From: Pseudomonadota bacterium
GTDB lineage: Bacteria > Pseudomonadota > Alphaproteobacteria > Rhizobiales > Devosiaceae
Length of the DNA stretch: 64,000 nt
NCBI GenBank assembly: GCA_023393475.1
Contig: JAEWLC010000037.1
Coordinates: 274,676-338,675, forward strand
Direction: 5' to 3'
Shown here one piece after another: positions 53,042 through 60,826 of this stretch. Made by a program: the position numbers and the translations under genes. The notes under the pieces were generated by a model, which did no database searches, was not told the origin of the DNA, and saw only the letters and a program-made list of their open reading frames with translations. Positions within the stretch are counted from its first letter, which is position 1. The number at the start of each line of letters is the position of its first letter.

Positions 53042-54268
53042 TTATGGGCACTGCCGATTGCCGCGCTGCGACGCGATATAGCCAGCCACATCGGCAGGGT
53101 CGAACGGCTTGATGTCGAAGAACCCGTCCGGCCCGATCTCGATAGAAGTGCCCGTCGTTGTCGGCACTGACGCCGCGACCGGCAGGGCGCCCTCGATCCG
53201 CCTGTCCGCCGCCGGTACCGGCACGCCGATCGGCGCAAGCGCCGCCCGATAGAGGTCCGGCCGAAACGTCTGCGCCGCCGCCTCTGCCCGAGACGCGCTA
53301 TGCTCGACCTCTCCCCACCGCACCATCTGGCTGTAGAACCAGAGCGCGTGGCTGGGCCAGGGGAAGTTCGCTGCCCGTGCATAGGGCACGAAGTGATCCT
53401 GCACTTCGACCCGCACGCCGCCGCCGACATCGAAGACGCCACTTAGCGCCGGCTGCACCAGCTCTTCGGGCAGGTCGAGATATTGCGGGCGCGCCATGAT
53501 CCGCGCCCCCTCGGCCCGGTTCTCGGCAGCCCCGCACCACACCGCAGCCCGATGCAGCGCCCGCAGCAATGCAACGACGATCTCACCGTTCGCCTCGGCC
53601 CAGTGCGCCCGCATGCCGATCACCTTGTCGGGGCTCGAGCGCCAGATCGCCGCCTTCACCGTCGCGAGATGCGCACCCTCGCGCTTCACCCCCACCGTGT
53701 TCCACGGCTCGCCGACGCAATAGCCGTCGATCCCGCCCGCCCCGAGCGCCTCCGGCAGATAGGGCGGCGGCAGCACCACGATCTCGACGTCGCGGTCCGG
53801 CACGATGCCCGAGGCCGCGAGCCAGTAGCGCAGCTCGTAGTTGTGCGAGGAGGTCTGGTGCACCACCCCGAACCGCAGCTTCCGTTCCGACCTGGCCACC
53901 ACCTTCGCCAGCACCACTCCAACCGGCCCAGCCTCCAGCGTCGCCCGCGCCCCGGCCTCGGCCATCTTCGCCCAAAGTCCGGCGCTGACCGTAATGCCGT
54001 TATTCCCCAGCCCCAGCCCGAACGGCGCGATCATCGGCACCGACAGCGGGTTGAGCCCCAGCGTCGCCGCGATCGGCATCGGCGCCAGCATCTGGGCGAA
54101 ATCGAAATGCCCGAGCGCCGCCCGGTCGCGGATATTGGCCCACGACGTCTCGCGCACGAGATGCAGGTCCAGTCCCTCTGCCTCGGCAAACCCCTTTTCC
54201 CGCGCCAGCACCAGTAGCACGCTGTCGAGCAGGGGCAGGAAACCGGCGGAAAGCGGGGTCAGGGACAT
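53042..54268 (-). CDS. nasS: Nitrate/nitrite sensor protein NasS (NrtA-like)
   Basis: 408 residues, related to nitrate-binding proteins NrtA/NasF but without signal peptide or lipobox (starts MSLTPLSAGFLPLLDSVLL), so cytoplasmic. Typical segments: REKGFAEAEGLDL, GHFDFAQMLAPMPIAATLGL, GYCVGEPWNTVGVKREGAHLAT. In alphaproteobacteria NasS holds NasT inactive until nitrate or nitrite binds (established for this family). The gene follows nasT after two bases with AAGGA as SD, keeping sensor and antiterminator coupled. Confidence 0.9.
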   Translation of the reverse strand: MSLTPLSAGFLPLLDSVLLVLAREKGFAEAEGLDLHLVRETSWANIRDRAALGHFDFAQMLAPMPIAATLGLNPLSVPMIAPFGLGLGNNGITVSAGLWAKMAEAGARATLEAGPVGVVLAKVVARSERKLRFGVVHQTSSHNYELRYWLAASGIVPDRDVEIVVLPPPYLPEALGAGGIDGYCVGEPWNTVGVKREGAHLATVKAAIWRSSPDKVIGMRAHWAEANGEIVVALLRALHRAAVWCGAAENRAEGARIMARPQYLDLPEELVQPALSGVFDVGGGVRVEVQDHFVPYARAANFPWPSHALWFYSQMVRWGEVEHSASRAEAAAQTFRPDLYRAALAPIGVPVPAADRRIEGALPVAASVPTTTGTSIEIGPDGFFDIKPFDPADVAGYIASQRGNRQCP

Positions 54269-54270
54269 GG

Positions 54271-54867
54271 CTATTCCTTGGGGCCGAGCAGGCTGTCGGC
54301 CGTAACGAGGCTCTGGGCAATATCGACGATGCGGCGGTTCTGGTTCATCGCGGTCTTGCGCAGCAGCGCATAGGCATCGGCCTCGCCGAGCCCGCGCGTC
54401 CGGAACAGGATGGCCTTGGCCTGCTCGATCACCTTGCGATCCTCGAGTTCGCTGCGCGCCTGTTCGAGTTCGCGCGTCAGCCGCGCAAAGGCGTTGAATC
54501 GGCTGACCGCCATGTCGAGGATCGGCTTCACCCGCTCCTTCTTCAGTCCGTCGACCACATAGGCCGAGACCCCCGCCTCCACCGCCGCCTCGATCGCCGA
54601 CGCATCCGAGCGGTCGACGAACATGGCGATTGGCTTCCTGAGCGCCCGGCTCAGGGTGAAGAAATGCTCGAGCCGGTCGCGATTGGGATTCTCGAGGTCG
54701 ATCACCACCACGTCGGGCATCTCGCGCTCGATGACGCGGGCGACCTCGTTGATCTCGGTGACCACACGGACATGCTCGTGCCCGGCCTCGCGCAACCCGT
54801 CCTCGATGATCGAGGCACGGATGCGGTTCTCGTCGATGACCAGGATGGAAAGGTCGGGGGGTGGCAT
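54271..54867 (-). CDS. nasT: ANTAR-domain response regulator/antiterminator NasT
   Basis: 198 residues from ATG 54867; ATG 54912 (AGGGA five bases upstream) would add 15 residues and is a real alternative. The receiver-like domain (about 1-120) begins LSILVIDENRIRASIIEDGLREAGH and keeps acidic residues DE and DLENP. The C-terminal ANTAR domain (about 135-190) shows 'EDRKVIEQAKAILFRTRGLGEADAYALLRKTAMNQNRRIVDIAQ', the RNA-binding three-helix signature. It binds the leader hairpins at 52829-52867 to prevent termination. Confidence 0.92.
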   Translation of the reverse strand: MPPPDLSILVIDENRIRASIIEDGLREAGHEHVRVVTEINEVARVIEREMPDVVVIDLENPNRDRLEHFFTLSRALRKPIAMFVDRSDASAIEAAVEAGVSAYVVDGLKKERVKPILDMAVSRFNAFARLTRELEQARSELEDRKVIEQAKAILFRTRGLGEADAYALLRKTAMNQNRRIVDIAQSLVTADSLLGPKE

Positions 54868-55011
54868 GGCGGTGTTATCGACACGTTCGCGCTGCACAAG
54901 CAAGCGCCGCATCTGCATCCCTGCCCATCATTTCGGCGATGATTTTTGAATTCCATTTGACTTAATAAATCAGCCGTCGCAGTCTCCCTTTCGTAGCTCA
55001 GGAGGGACGCC

Positions 55012-56160
55012 TTGGGCCTTAGGGGGACCAACCAGGAATTCGGACGGCCGTACAACCGGCGGATCGTGCTCGAAGCCATTCGCGCGACGGGTCCGACCAC
55101 CCGCGGCCGCATCGCGACCGATGTCGGCCTCACCGTCCAGACCGTCTCCACCATCATTCGTGAGCTCGAGGAGCAGGGCTACATCCTCTCCGAAAAGGAA
55201 GAACCGCGCGGCCGCGGCCTGCCCCCGACGACACTCCGCATCAATCCCGAGGGTGGCTATGCCATCGGCATCTACATCACGCCGCTCGGCATCGACGCCG
55301 CGCTGACCAACCTCGCCGGCGAGATCATCGGCAGCGCCCACCGCGATGCCGCCCACGCCACGCCGGACGAGGCGTTCACCCTCGTCGGCGCCATGGTGAA
55401 GGAGCTGCGCGCCCTTCGGCACGGCGCGCGCATGCTGGGCGTCGGCCTGTCCCTTCCCGGCCCGTTCGGCGTCGAGTCGATGAGCTTCGTCGGCCCCACC
55501 ACCATGGTCGGCTGGAACAACGTGCAGCTGCGCGAGCGCCTCGCCGAGGTCACGGGCCTCCCCGCCTTCATCGAGGCCGACATGGCGGCAGCGGCCCTGG
55601 GCGAAAGGCTCTACGGCCGCGGCGCCGAGTTTTCCGATTTCTACTATCTCTTCGTCGGCGTCGGCCTCGGTGGCATCATGGTGCACGAGGGCGTTGCCCA
55701 GCGCGGCGCCTGGGGCAATGCCGGCGAGATCAGCCACATTCCCGCCGTTCCGGATGGCGAGCCCTGCCCCTGCGGCAACCGCGGCTGCCTCGAGCGCTAC
55801 ATCTCGCTCGAAGCCTTCAACCGCCGTGGCCTCAGCGAGGCAGCCTATGCCGACGCCATCGCCCCGCAGCTCCGCTCTGCCCTCATCACCATCGAGAACC
55901 TGTTCGACCCCGAGACGGTCATCCTCGGCGGCATCGCCCCCGAAAGCCTCACCGCCGAACTCGCCCGCGTCGCGGCCGATCTCCCCAACTCGGTGTCGGC
56001 CCGCCGCGATCGCAAGGTGCCGCGCCTCATCGTCTCGAATGGTGGCCCGCACACCGTCCTTCTCGGCGCCGCCGCACTCGCCGTCGCCGGCGTCCTCTCC
56101 CCCCGCTTCGGCCAGCTCTTCGTACCCGGCCGCGACCAGACCAAGGGCCTTGCCGCATGA
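55012..56160 (+). CDS. ROK-family transcriptional regulator
   Basis: 382 residues. Winged helix-turn-helix at about 15-65 (TTRGRIATDVGLTVQTVSTIIRELEEQG), then the ROK sugar-kinase-like domain with the zinc motif CPCGNRGCLERY (about 247-258) and a degenerate ATP site; it acts as repressor rather than kinase. TTG start 55012 is supported by GGAGGG a few bases upstream. Last four bases overlap the ABC ATPase start, so the regulator leads the operon, as for fructose-type (Frc) systems in rhizobia. Upstream, TGATTT (54940) and AAATCA (54967) form a loose inverted repeat that could be its operator. Confidence 0.9.
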   Translation: MGLRGTNQEFGRPYNRRIVLEAIRATGPTTRGRIATDVGLTVQTVSTIIRELEEQGYILSEKEEPRGRGLPPTTLRINPEGGYAIGIYITPLGIDAALTNLAGEIIGSAHRDAAHATPDEAFTLVGAMVKELRALRHGARMLGVGLSLPGPFGVESMSFVGPTTMVGWNNVQLRERLAEVTGLPAFIEADMAAAALGERLYGRGAEFSDFYYLFVGVGLGGIMVHEGVAQRGAWGNAGEISHIPAVPDGEPCPCGNRGCLERYISLEAFNRRGLSEAAYADAIAPQLRSALITIENLFDPETVILGGIAPESLTAELARVAADLPNSVSARRDRKVPRLIVSNGGPHTVLLGAAALAVAGVLSPRFGQLFVPGRDQTKGLAA

Positions 56161-56927
56161 CTGAGTTCGAACCCCTCCTCGTCCTCGACGACATCAAGAA
56201 GAGCTACGGCGCCATCGAGGCGCTGAAGGGCATCAGCTTTTCCATCGGCAAGGGCGAAGTGGTGGCGCTGCTCGGCGACAACGGCGCCGGCAAGTCGACG
56301 CTGGTGAAGATCATCTCCGGCGGCCTCGCCCCGAGCGGTGGCCGCATGCTGTTCGAAGGCAGCGAGTTCCTCGCCAAGTCGCCCGCCGAAGCCAAGGCCG
56401 CCGGCATCGAGACGGTCTACCAGGACCTGTCGCTGGCTACGAACGTCGACGTCGTCGCCAACTTCTTCATGGGTCGCGAACTGACCCGGCGCATCCTCGG
56501 CATCCCGGTTCTCGACGAGAAGGCCATGGAAGCGGTCGTGGCCGAGGCGCTCGCCAATGCCGGCACCAAAATCCCGTCGCTGCGCACCAAGGTCGAGCAT
56601 CTCTCAGGCGGCCAGCGCCAGGCCATCGAACTGAACCGGTTCGTGCACTGGGGCGGCAAGCTCGTGCTGCTCGACGAACCCTTCGCCGCGCTCGGTGTCG
56701 AACAGACGCGCCGCGGCCTCGAAATGATCCGCGCCGTCGCCAACCAGGGCATTGGCGTCGTCATCATCACGCACATCATGCAGCAGGCCTTCCAGGTCGC
56801 CGATCGGATCGTGGTGATCCGCCAGGGCGTCGTGGCCGGCGATGTCGCAACTTCGAAAACGAGCCCCGACGCGGTGGTCAAGATGATCACCGGGGAGACC
56901 ACTGCCGCCGCCGGAGCGGCAGCCTGA
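56157..56927 (+). CDS. Sugar ABC transporter ATP-binding protein, FrcA-type (single domain)
   Basis: 256 residues: only one nucleotide-binding domain, unlike the two-domain RbsA/XylG/MglA proteins of about 500 residues, and like FrcA of Sinorhizobium. Walker A GDNGAGKST (about 40-48), signature LSGGQRQAIEL (about 150-160), Walker B LVLLDEPFAALG (about 172-183), H-loop ITHIM. DEPFAALG deviates from the usual DEPTAALG. ATGA overlap with the ROK gene. Confidence 0.92.
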   Translation: MTEFEPLLVLDDIKKSYGAIEALKGISFSIGKGEVVALLGDNGAGKSTLVKIISGGLAPSGGRMLFEGSEFLAKSPAEAKAAGIETVYQDLSLATNVDVVANFFMGRELTRRILGIPVLDEKAMEAVVAEALANAGTKIPSLRTKVEHLSGGQRQAIELNRFVHWGGKLVLLDEPFAALGVEQTRRGLEMIRAVANQGIGVVIITHIMQQAFQVADRIVVIRQGVVAGDVATSKTSPDAVVKMITGETTAAAGAAA

Positions 56928-56965
56928 GGGGTAAACAGGGAAATCCGGCAACAGGAGCGAACGAA

Positions 56966-58006
56966 ATGAAGCGAATACTTCTTTCCATGTTCGGCGTACT
57001 GGCAGCGGCGCTCGCCCTGCTGTCGCCGGCCTATGCACAGGACAAGGGCAAGGTTTACTACCTCGTCCCCACCCTGCTCGATGAATTCCAGACCGGCTCG
57101 GTCTCGGCTCTCGAAACCTTCCTCAAGCAGGTCGGCTACGAGATGCAGACGCTGAACGCGGACAACAAGACCGACGTCCAGCAGTCCCAGATGAACGACG
57201 TCATCGCCCTGAAGCCGGCCGCGATCATCCTCGCTGCCGTTGACTTCAACGCGCTGAAGCCCTCGATCGAGGCCGCCATGGCCGCCGGCATCCCGGTGGT
57301 CGAGTTCGACCGCCAGATCACCTCGACCCCGTCGGCCTTCACTTCGGTCGCCGGCACCATCGAGATCGGCCATATCGCTGCCGCCGAGGCGGAAAAGCTG
57401 CTCACCGCCAAGCACGGCTCGCCCAAGGGCAAGGTCCTCCAGATCCTCGGCGATCCGGGCGACCCCTACACCCTCGACATCCAGAAGGGCTTCGAGGAGA
57501 AGATGGCGGCCTTCCCGGACGTGACCATCGTCTCGGTCCCGGCCATGATGTGGGAAGCCAGCAACGCCGGCACCATCGCCGCCGACCAGCTGGTGGCGAA
57601 CCCCGACATCGACCTCATCTTCAGCCACGCCGCCCACCTCTCGGTTGCCGTCGTCGCCGCGCTTGAATCCGCCGGCAAGGCTCCGGGCGACATCATGCTG
57701 ATGAGCTCGAACGGTGCTCCGGTCGGCCTCGACCTGATCCGCAAGGGCTGGCTCAACGTCGAAGTCGAGCAGCCGCTCTACGCCCAGGCCGCCGCCGTCG
57801 CAGCGTTCATGGACAAGATCGTCAGTAAGGCCGAGATCGCACCCGGCGAATACGACATCATCGGTCTGACCGGCACCGTCACCACCGAAGCCTGGGGCCC
57901 GAACATCAAGCTCCCCGGCGCCGCCATCGACAAGTCCAACGTCGACGACGCCAAGTTCTGGGGCAACCTGAAGCCCCCGACTGACACGGTGAAGGCGATC
58001 GAGTAA
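56966..58006 (+). CDS. Sugar-binding protein, RbsB/FrcB-type
   Basis: 346 residues with a signal peptide (about 1-25, ending SPAYAQ). Family features: VYYLVPTLLDEFQTGSVSALETFLKQVGYEMQTLNADN, IILAAVDFNALKPSIEAAMAAGIPVVEFDR (about 90-118), and AADQLVANPDIDLIFSHAAHLSVAVVAALESAG. Binds a monosaccharide in the periplasm for the permease at 58307. A 300-base gap with a mosaic repeat separates it from that permease. Confidence 0.92.
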   Translation: MKRILLSMFGVLAAALALLSPAYAQDKGKVYYLVPTLLDEFQTGSVSALETFLKQVGYEMQTLNADNKTDVQQSQMNDVIALKPAAIILAAVDFNALKPSIEAAMAAGIPVVEFDRQITSTPSAFTSVAGTIEIGHIAAAEAEKLLTAKHGSPKGKVLQILGDPGDPYTLDIQKGFEEKMAAFPDVTIVSVPAMMWEASNAGTIAADQLVANPDIDLIFSHAAHLSVAVVAALESAGKAPGDIMLMSSNGAPVGLDLIRKGWLNVEVEQPLYAQAAAVAAFMDKIVSKAEIAPGEYDIIGLTGTVTTEAWGPNIKLPGAAIDKSNVDDAKFWGNLKPPTDTVKAIE

Positions 58007-58036
58007 CGCCCGAGCCACAGCTCTCTCCGTGCTCCT

Positions 58037-58270
58037 CCCCCTTGTACGGGGGGAGGGGAACCGCCGAAGGCGGTGGAGGGCAACCACAGCCACCGGCCCC
58101 CTCCCCTCCCCCTTGTGGGGAGGGTAGGGAAGCTGGGAGCGCAGCGACCTAGCGGACCTAGGGTGGGGCCAGCCCCACGCTCGATCCGGCCTGCTGCCCC
58201 ACCCCACCCAGCTGCGCTAGGCCGCAAAGCGGCCAAGCTCCGCTTCCCTCCCCATCAAGGGGAGGGAGAC
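58037..58270. repeat. Mosaic GC-rich intergenic repeat with nested palindromes
   Basis: About 230 bases built of short inverted units: CTCCCCC...GGGGGGAG around 58035-58055, CCTCCCCC-TTGT-GGGGAGG around 58107-58127, CTAGGGTGGGG/CCCCACC... in the middle, and CCCTCCCC-ATCAA-GGGGAGGG at about 58247-58267. The two halves are roughly inverted copies. Such mosaic elements are common between genes in Hyphomicrobiales. Here it splits binding-protein and permease genes of one transporter. No gene seen in 58007-58306. Confidence 0.75.
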
Positions 58271-58306
58271 TGACCGAAGCACCTTCGCCAACCGAGCCCC
58301 GTCAGC

Positions 58307-59302
58307 ATGACCCCAACCACTCGCCGCACACTCGAATTCCTGCTCGACAACCTCGTCTGGGTCATCCTCCTCGCGGTCCTGGCACTGTTCTCGATCTTCA
58401 TCCCGAACTATTTCCAGCTCGGCATCTTCGCCAACATCATCGAGGCTTCCTCGGTGCTCGGCGTCATGTCGATCGGCCTCGCCCTCGTCATCATCGCCGG
58501 CCACATGGACCTCTCGGTCGAATCCGTCGCCGCATTGAGTGCCATGACGGTCGGCATCCTCTTCTGCTCGGCCGGCATCGGCATGGGGCTGACGGTCGAG
58601 CCCGCCTGGCTCCTCGCCCCCATCTCGCTGATCCTCGGCATGCTGGTCGGCGGCATCATCGGCGCCATCAATGGCGTTCTCATCGTCAAGGTGAAGATGA
58701 ACGCCTTCATCGTCACCCTTTCGAGCTTCATCTGGGTGCGCGGCGTCGTGCTCGCCGTTTCCGGCGGCCGCTCGGCGCAGGACCTTGCACCGGCCATCCG
58801 CTGGTTCGGCGTGCAGCGCCTGCTCGGCCTGCCGCTGACGGCCTGGATCGCCATCCTCTGCTTCGTCATCTTCAGCTTCGTCATGGCCAAGACGCCGTTC
58901 GGCCGGCATTTGCTGATGATCGGCGGCAACGAGAACGCCGCCTTCCGCGCCGGTATCAAGGTGAAGCGCATCCTCATCATCACCTTCATCCTCGCCGGCG
59001 CCATCGCCGGCCTCTCGGGCTGGCTGCTCGCCATCCGCACCTCGGGCGCTACTGCCAATCTCGGCACCGGCATGCTGTTCAACGCCTTCGCCGCGGTGGT
59101 GATCGGCGGCATCAGCCTCAAGGGCGGCGTCAGCGCCCTGCCCGGCGTCTATGCCGGCGTGCTGCTGCTCTCTTCGATCAACACCGCGATCAACCTGCTG
59201 CAGCTCCCAGCCACCACCACCCAGCTCATCCACGGCCTGCTCGTCCTCGCCGCGGTGCTGCTCGATACCCTCAAACTCAAGCTGAGGCAGAAACTCGCAT
59301 GA
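58307..59302 (+). CDS. Sugar ABC transporter permease, RbsC/FrcC-type
   Basis: 331 residues, eight or more membrane spans. Family signatures: SVLGVMSIGLALVIIAGHMDLSVESVAALSAM (about 48-79), GMLVGGIIGAINGVLIVKVKMNAFIVTL, TPFGRHLLMIGGNENAAFRAGIKVKRI (about 195-221; conserved Ala-Arg-Ala-type loop) and GGVSALPGVYAGVLLL. Completes the ROK-ATPase-binding protein-permease set. Four-base overlap with the SDR gene. Confidence 0.92.
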   Translation: MTPTTRRTLEFLLDNLVWVILLAVLALFSIFIPNYFQLGIFANIIEASSVLGVMSIGLALVIIAGHMDLSVESVAALSAMTVGILFCSAGIGMGLTVEPAWLLAPISLILGMLVGGIIGAINGVLIVKVKMNAFIVTLSSFIWVRGVVLAVSGGRSAQDLAPAIRWFGVQRLLGLPLTAWIAILCFVIFSFVMAKTPFGRHLLMIGGNENAAFRAGIKVKRILIITFILAGAIAGLSGWLLAIRTSGATANLGTGMLFNAFAAVVIGGISLKGGVSALPGVYAGVLLLSSINTAINLLQLPATTTQLIHGLLVLAAVLLDTLKLKLRQKLA

Positions 59303-60075
59303 CCGGACGTCTCTCGGGCAAGGTAGCAATCGTCATCGGCGCGGCGCGCGGCATCGGCAAGGCCACCGCACTCCGCTTCGCCGAGGAAGGCGCCCGCCTC
59401 ATCATCGCCGACACCGAGCGCGAAGCAGGCGCGGCAAGCGCCGCCGAGCTCGGGGCCGAGTTCGCCTATGTCGATATTTCGAAGCTCGCCGACGCCGAAG
59501 CCGCCGTCGCACTCGCCGTCGAAAAGTTCGGCCGCCTCGACATCATGGTGCAGAACGCCGGCATCTATCCCTGGCAGCTGCTGGAGGAAACGAGCGTCGA
59601 AGACTGGGACCGCGTCATGGGCGTGAACCTGCGCGGCAGCTTCATCGCCGCCCGCGCTGCGCTCGTGCCGATGAAGGCCCAGCGCTCGGGCCGCATCCTC
59701 TTCACCTCGTCGATCACCGGCCCGCACGTCACCAGCCCCGGCCACGGCCACTATTCGGCGACCAAGGCCGGCATCAACGGCCTCATCCGCGCCGCGGCGC
59801 TCGAGTTCGCCGGCTACAACATCACCGTCAACGGCGTCGAGCCCGGCAACATCCTCACCGAGGCCATCCAGCTCCACCGCTCGCCCGCGTTCATCAAGGG
59901 CATGGAAGACGCCATCCCCCTCGGGCGCCTCGGCAGCCCGCGGGACGTCGCCAACGCCTTCCTCTTCCTCGCCTCGGACGAAGCCGCCTACATCACCGGC
60001 ACGACGATCGTCGTGGACGGCGGCCAGCTGCTACCCGAGGGCGCGGACTTCCGCATCATGCCGGATCGGCCTTAG
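59299..60075 (+). CDS. Short-chain dehydrogenase/reductase
   Basis: 258 residues, classical SDR. GAARGIG cofactor loop at 14-20, Asp after beta-2 (IIADTER) favouring NAD(H), NAGIYPW (about 90-96), active-site Ser in TSSIT, YSATK (about 152-156), and the C-terminal GTTIVVDGGQLLPE. Starts within the permease stop (ATGA), so it belongs to the ABC operon and probably oxidises the imported sugar or sugar alcohol. Exact substrate not visible. Confidence 0.88.
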   Translation: MTGRLSGKVAIVIGAARGIGKATALRFAEEGARLIIADTEREAGAASAAELGAEFAYVDISKLADAEAAVALAVEKFGRLDIMVQNAGIYPWQLLEETSVEDWDRVMGVNLRGSFIAARAALVPMKAQRSGRILFTSSITGPHVTSPGHGHYSATKAGINGLIRAAALEFAGYNITVNGVEPGNILTEAIQLHRSPAFIKGMEDAIPLGRLGSPRDVANAFLFLASDEAAYITGTTIVVDGGQLLPEGADFRIMPDRP

Positions 60076-60110
60076 CTGGTAGAGACTTTTCAGCGGTCTC
60101 ACCCCACTCA

Positions 60111-60124
60111 CCGGTGTCATCCGT
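60111..60124. repeat. Degenerate single arm of the TGTCATCCC repeat
   Basis: CACCGGTGTCATCC matches the outer end of the palindromic repeats at 1347 and 9061, but no complementary arm follows within 100 bases. Lies in the 121-base convergent gap between the SDR and GNAT genes. Confidence 0.45.
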
Positions 60125-60196
60125 CTCTTTGGCTGGATCGTGCCTCAATCACCGGCAGGCATCTCCCCTTGGGGGTCGTCCGCCTCAGTACTGCTA

Positions 60197-60826
60197 CTAC
60201 CCAACCACCATGAACGTCGTATGCCGCGGCAGCACGGGATCCCGCAGCACCTCGAACCCCAGCCCGCGATAAAACCCCTGCGCCTTGTGGTTCACCGGGC
60301 TTACCTGCAGGTGCATCCCGGCTGCCCCCGCATCGCGCAGCTTCCCCATCAAATGCCGCATCCCGCGCTGCCCGATCTTCCGCCCGCGCGCCTCCTCCAG
60401 CAGGTCGATATGCCCGTGCGCCGGATAAGGGTGCAACACCTCGGGATAGACGAACTCCGGATGGTAGATGGCGTAGCGCGCCCAGTCGCTTCCCTGCCAC
60501 GTGCTCTCGTCCGGCCCCGGGTCGTCGAGCCGCGCCGCGATCGGCGGAAACCACTCGCGTTCCATCCGCGCGTAGAACCCCGGCGTATCGAGCGCGCCGA
60601 GGATATAGCCGCACACCCCGTTCGGCCCATCGACGACGAACGCATATTCCGGCGCATAGACCTGGTACGGCACGGCGTAGATCAGCCCGAGCAGATCCGG
60701 ATCGTCCTCTTTGCCGGTGGCGTCCTTGCCGGAATCCCCGGTCCTCAGGCACACCATGTTGAGTGCCGCATGGTCGCCCGGCAGCGCCTTGCGGAGAAAA
60801 TAGCCGTCGCCGAAATCAAGCTCCAT
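60197..60826 (-). CDS. GNAT acetyltransferase-like protein, homologue of the O-GlcNAcase C-terminal domain
   Basis: 209 residues from ATG 60826. GNAT-fold features: DLLGLIYAVPYQVYAPEYAFVVDGPNGVCGYILGALD (beta-strand pair before motif A), HIDLLEEARGRKIGQRGMRHLM (acyl-CoA loop) and QVSPVNHKAQGFYRGLGFE (C-terminal signature). The order and spacing match, from memory, the pseudo-HAT domain of human OGA (GICGYALG, MDIHKKV, EFYSKLGCFE). Here the CoA loop is partly kept (RGRKIGQRG), so activity is possible. It overlaps the GH84 gene by 11 bases. Unlike OGA the two domains are separate proteins. Known substrates of bacterial members are not established. Confidence 0.82.
   Translation of the reverse strand: MELDFGDGYFLRKALPGDHAALNMVCLRTGDSGKDATGKEDDPDLLGLIYAVPYQVYAPEYAFVVDGPNGVCGYILGALDTPGFYARMEREWFPPIAARLDDPGPDESTWQGSDWARYAIYHPEFVYPEVLHPYPAHGHIDLLEEARGRKIGQRGMRHLMGKLRDAGAAGMHLQVSPVNHKAQGFYRGLGFEVLRDPVLPRHTTFMVVG

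Noticed and set aside
54970..56052. 360-codon minus-strand frame opposite the ROK regulator
   Set aside because: Antisense shadow of a gene with intact wHTH and ROK zinc motifs; no family resemblance of its own.
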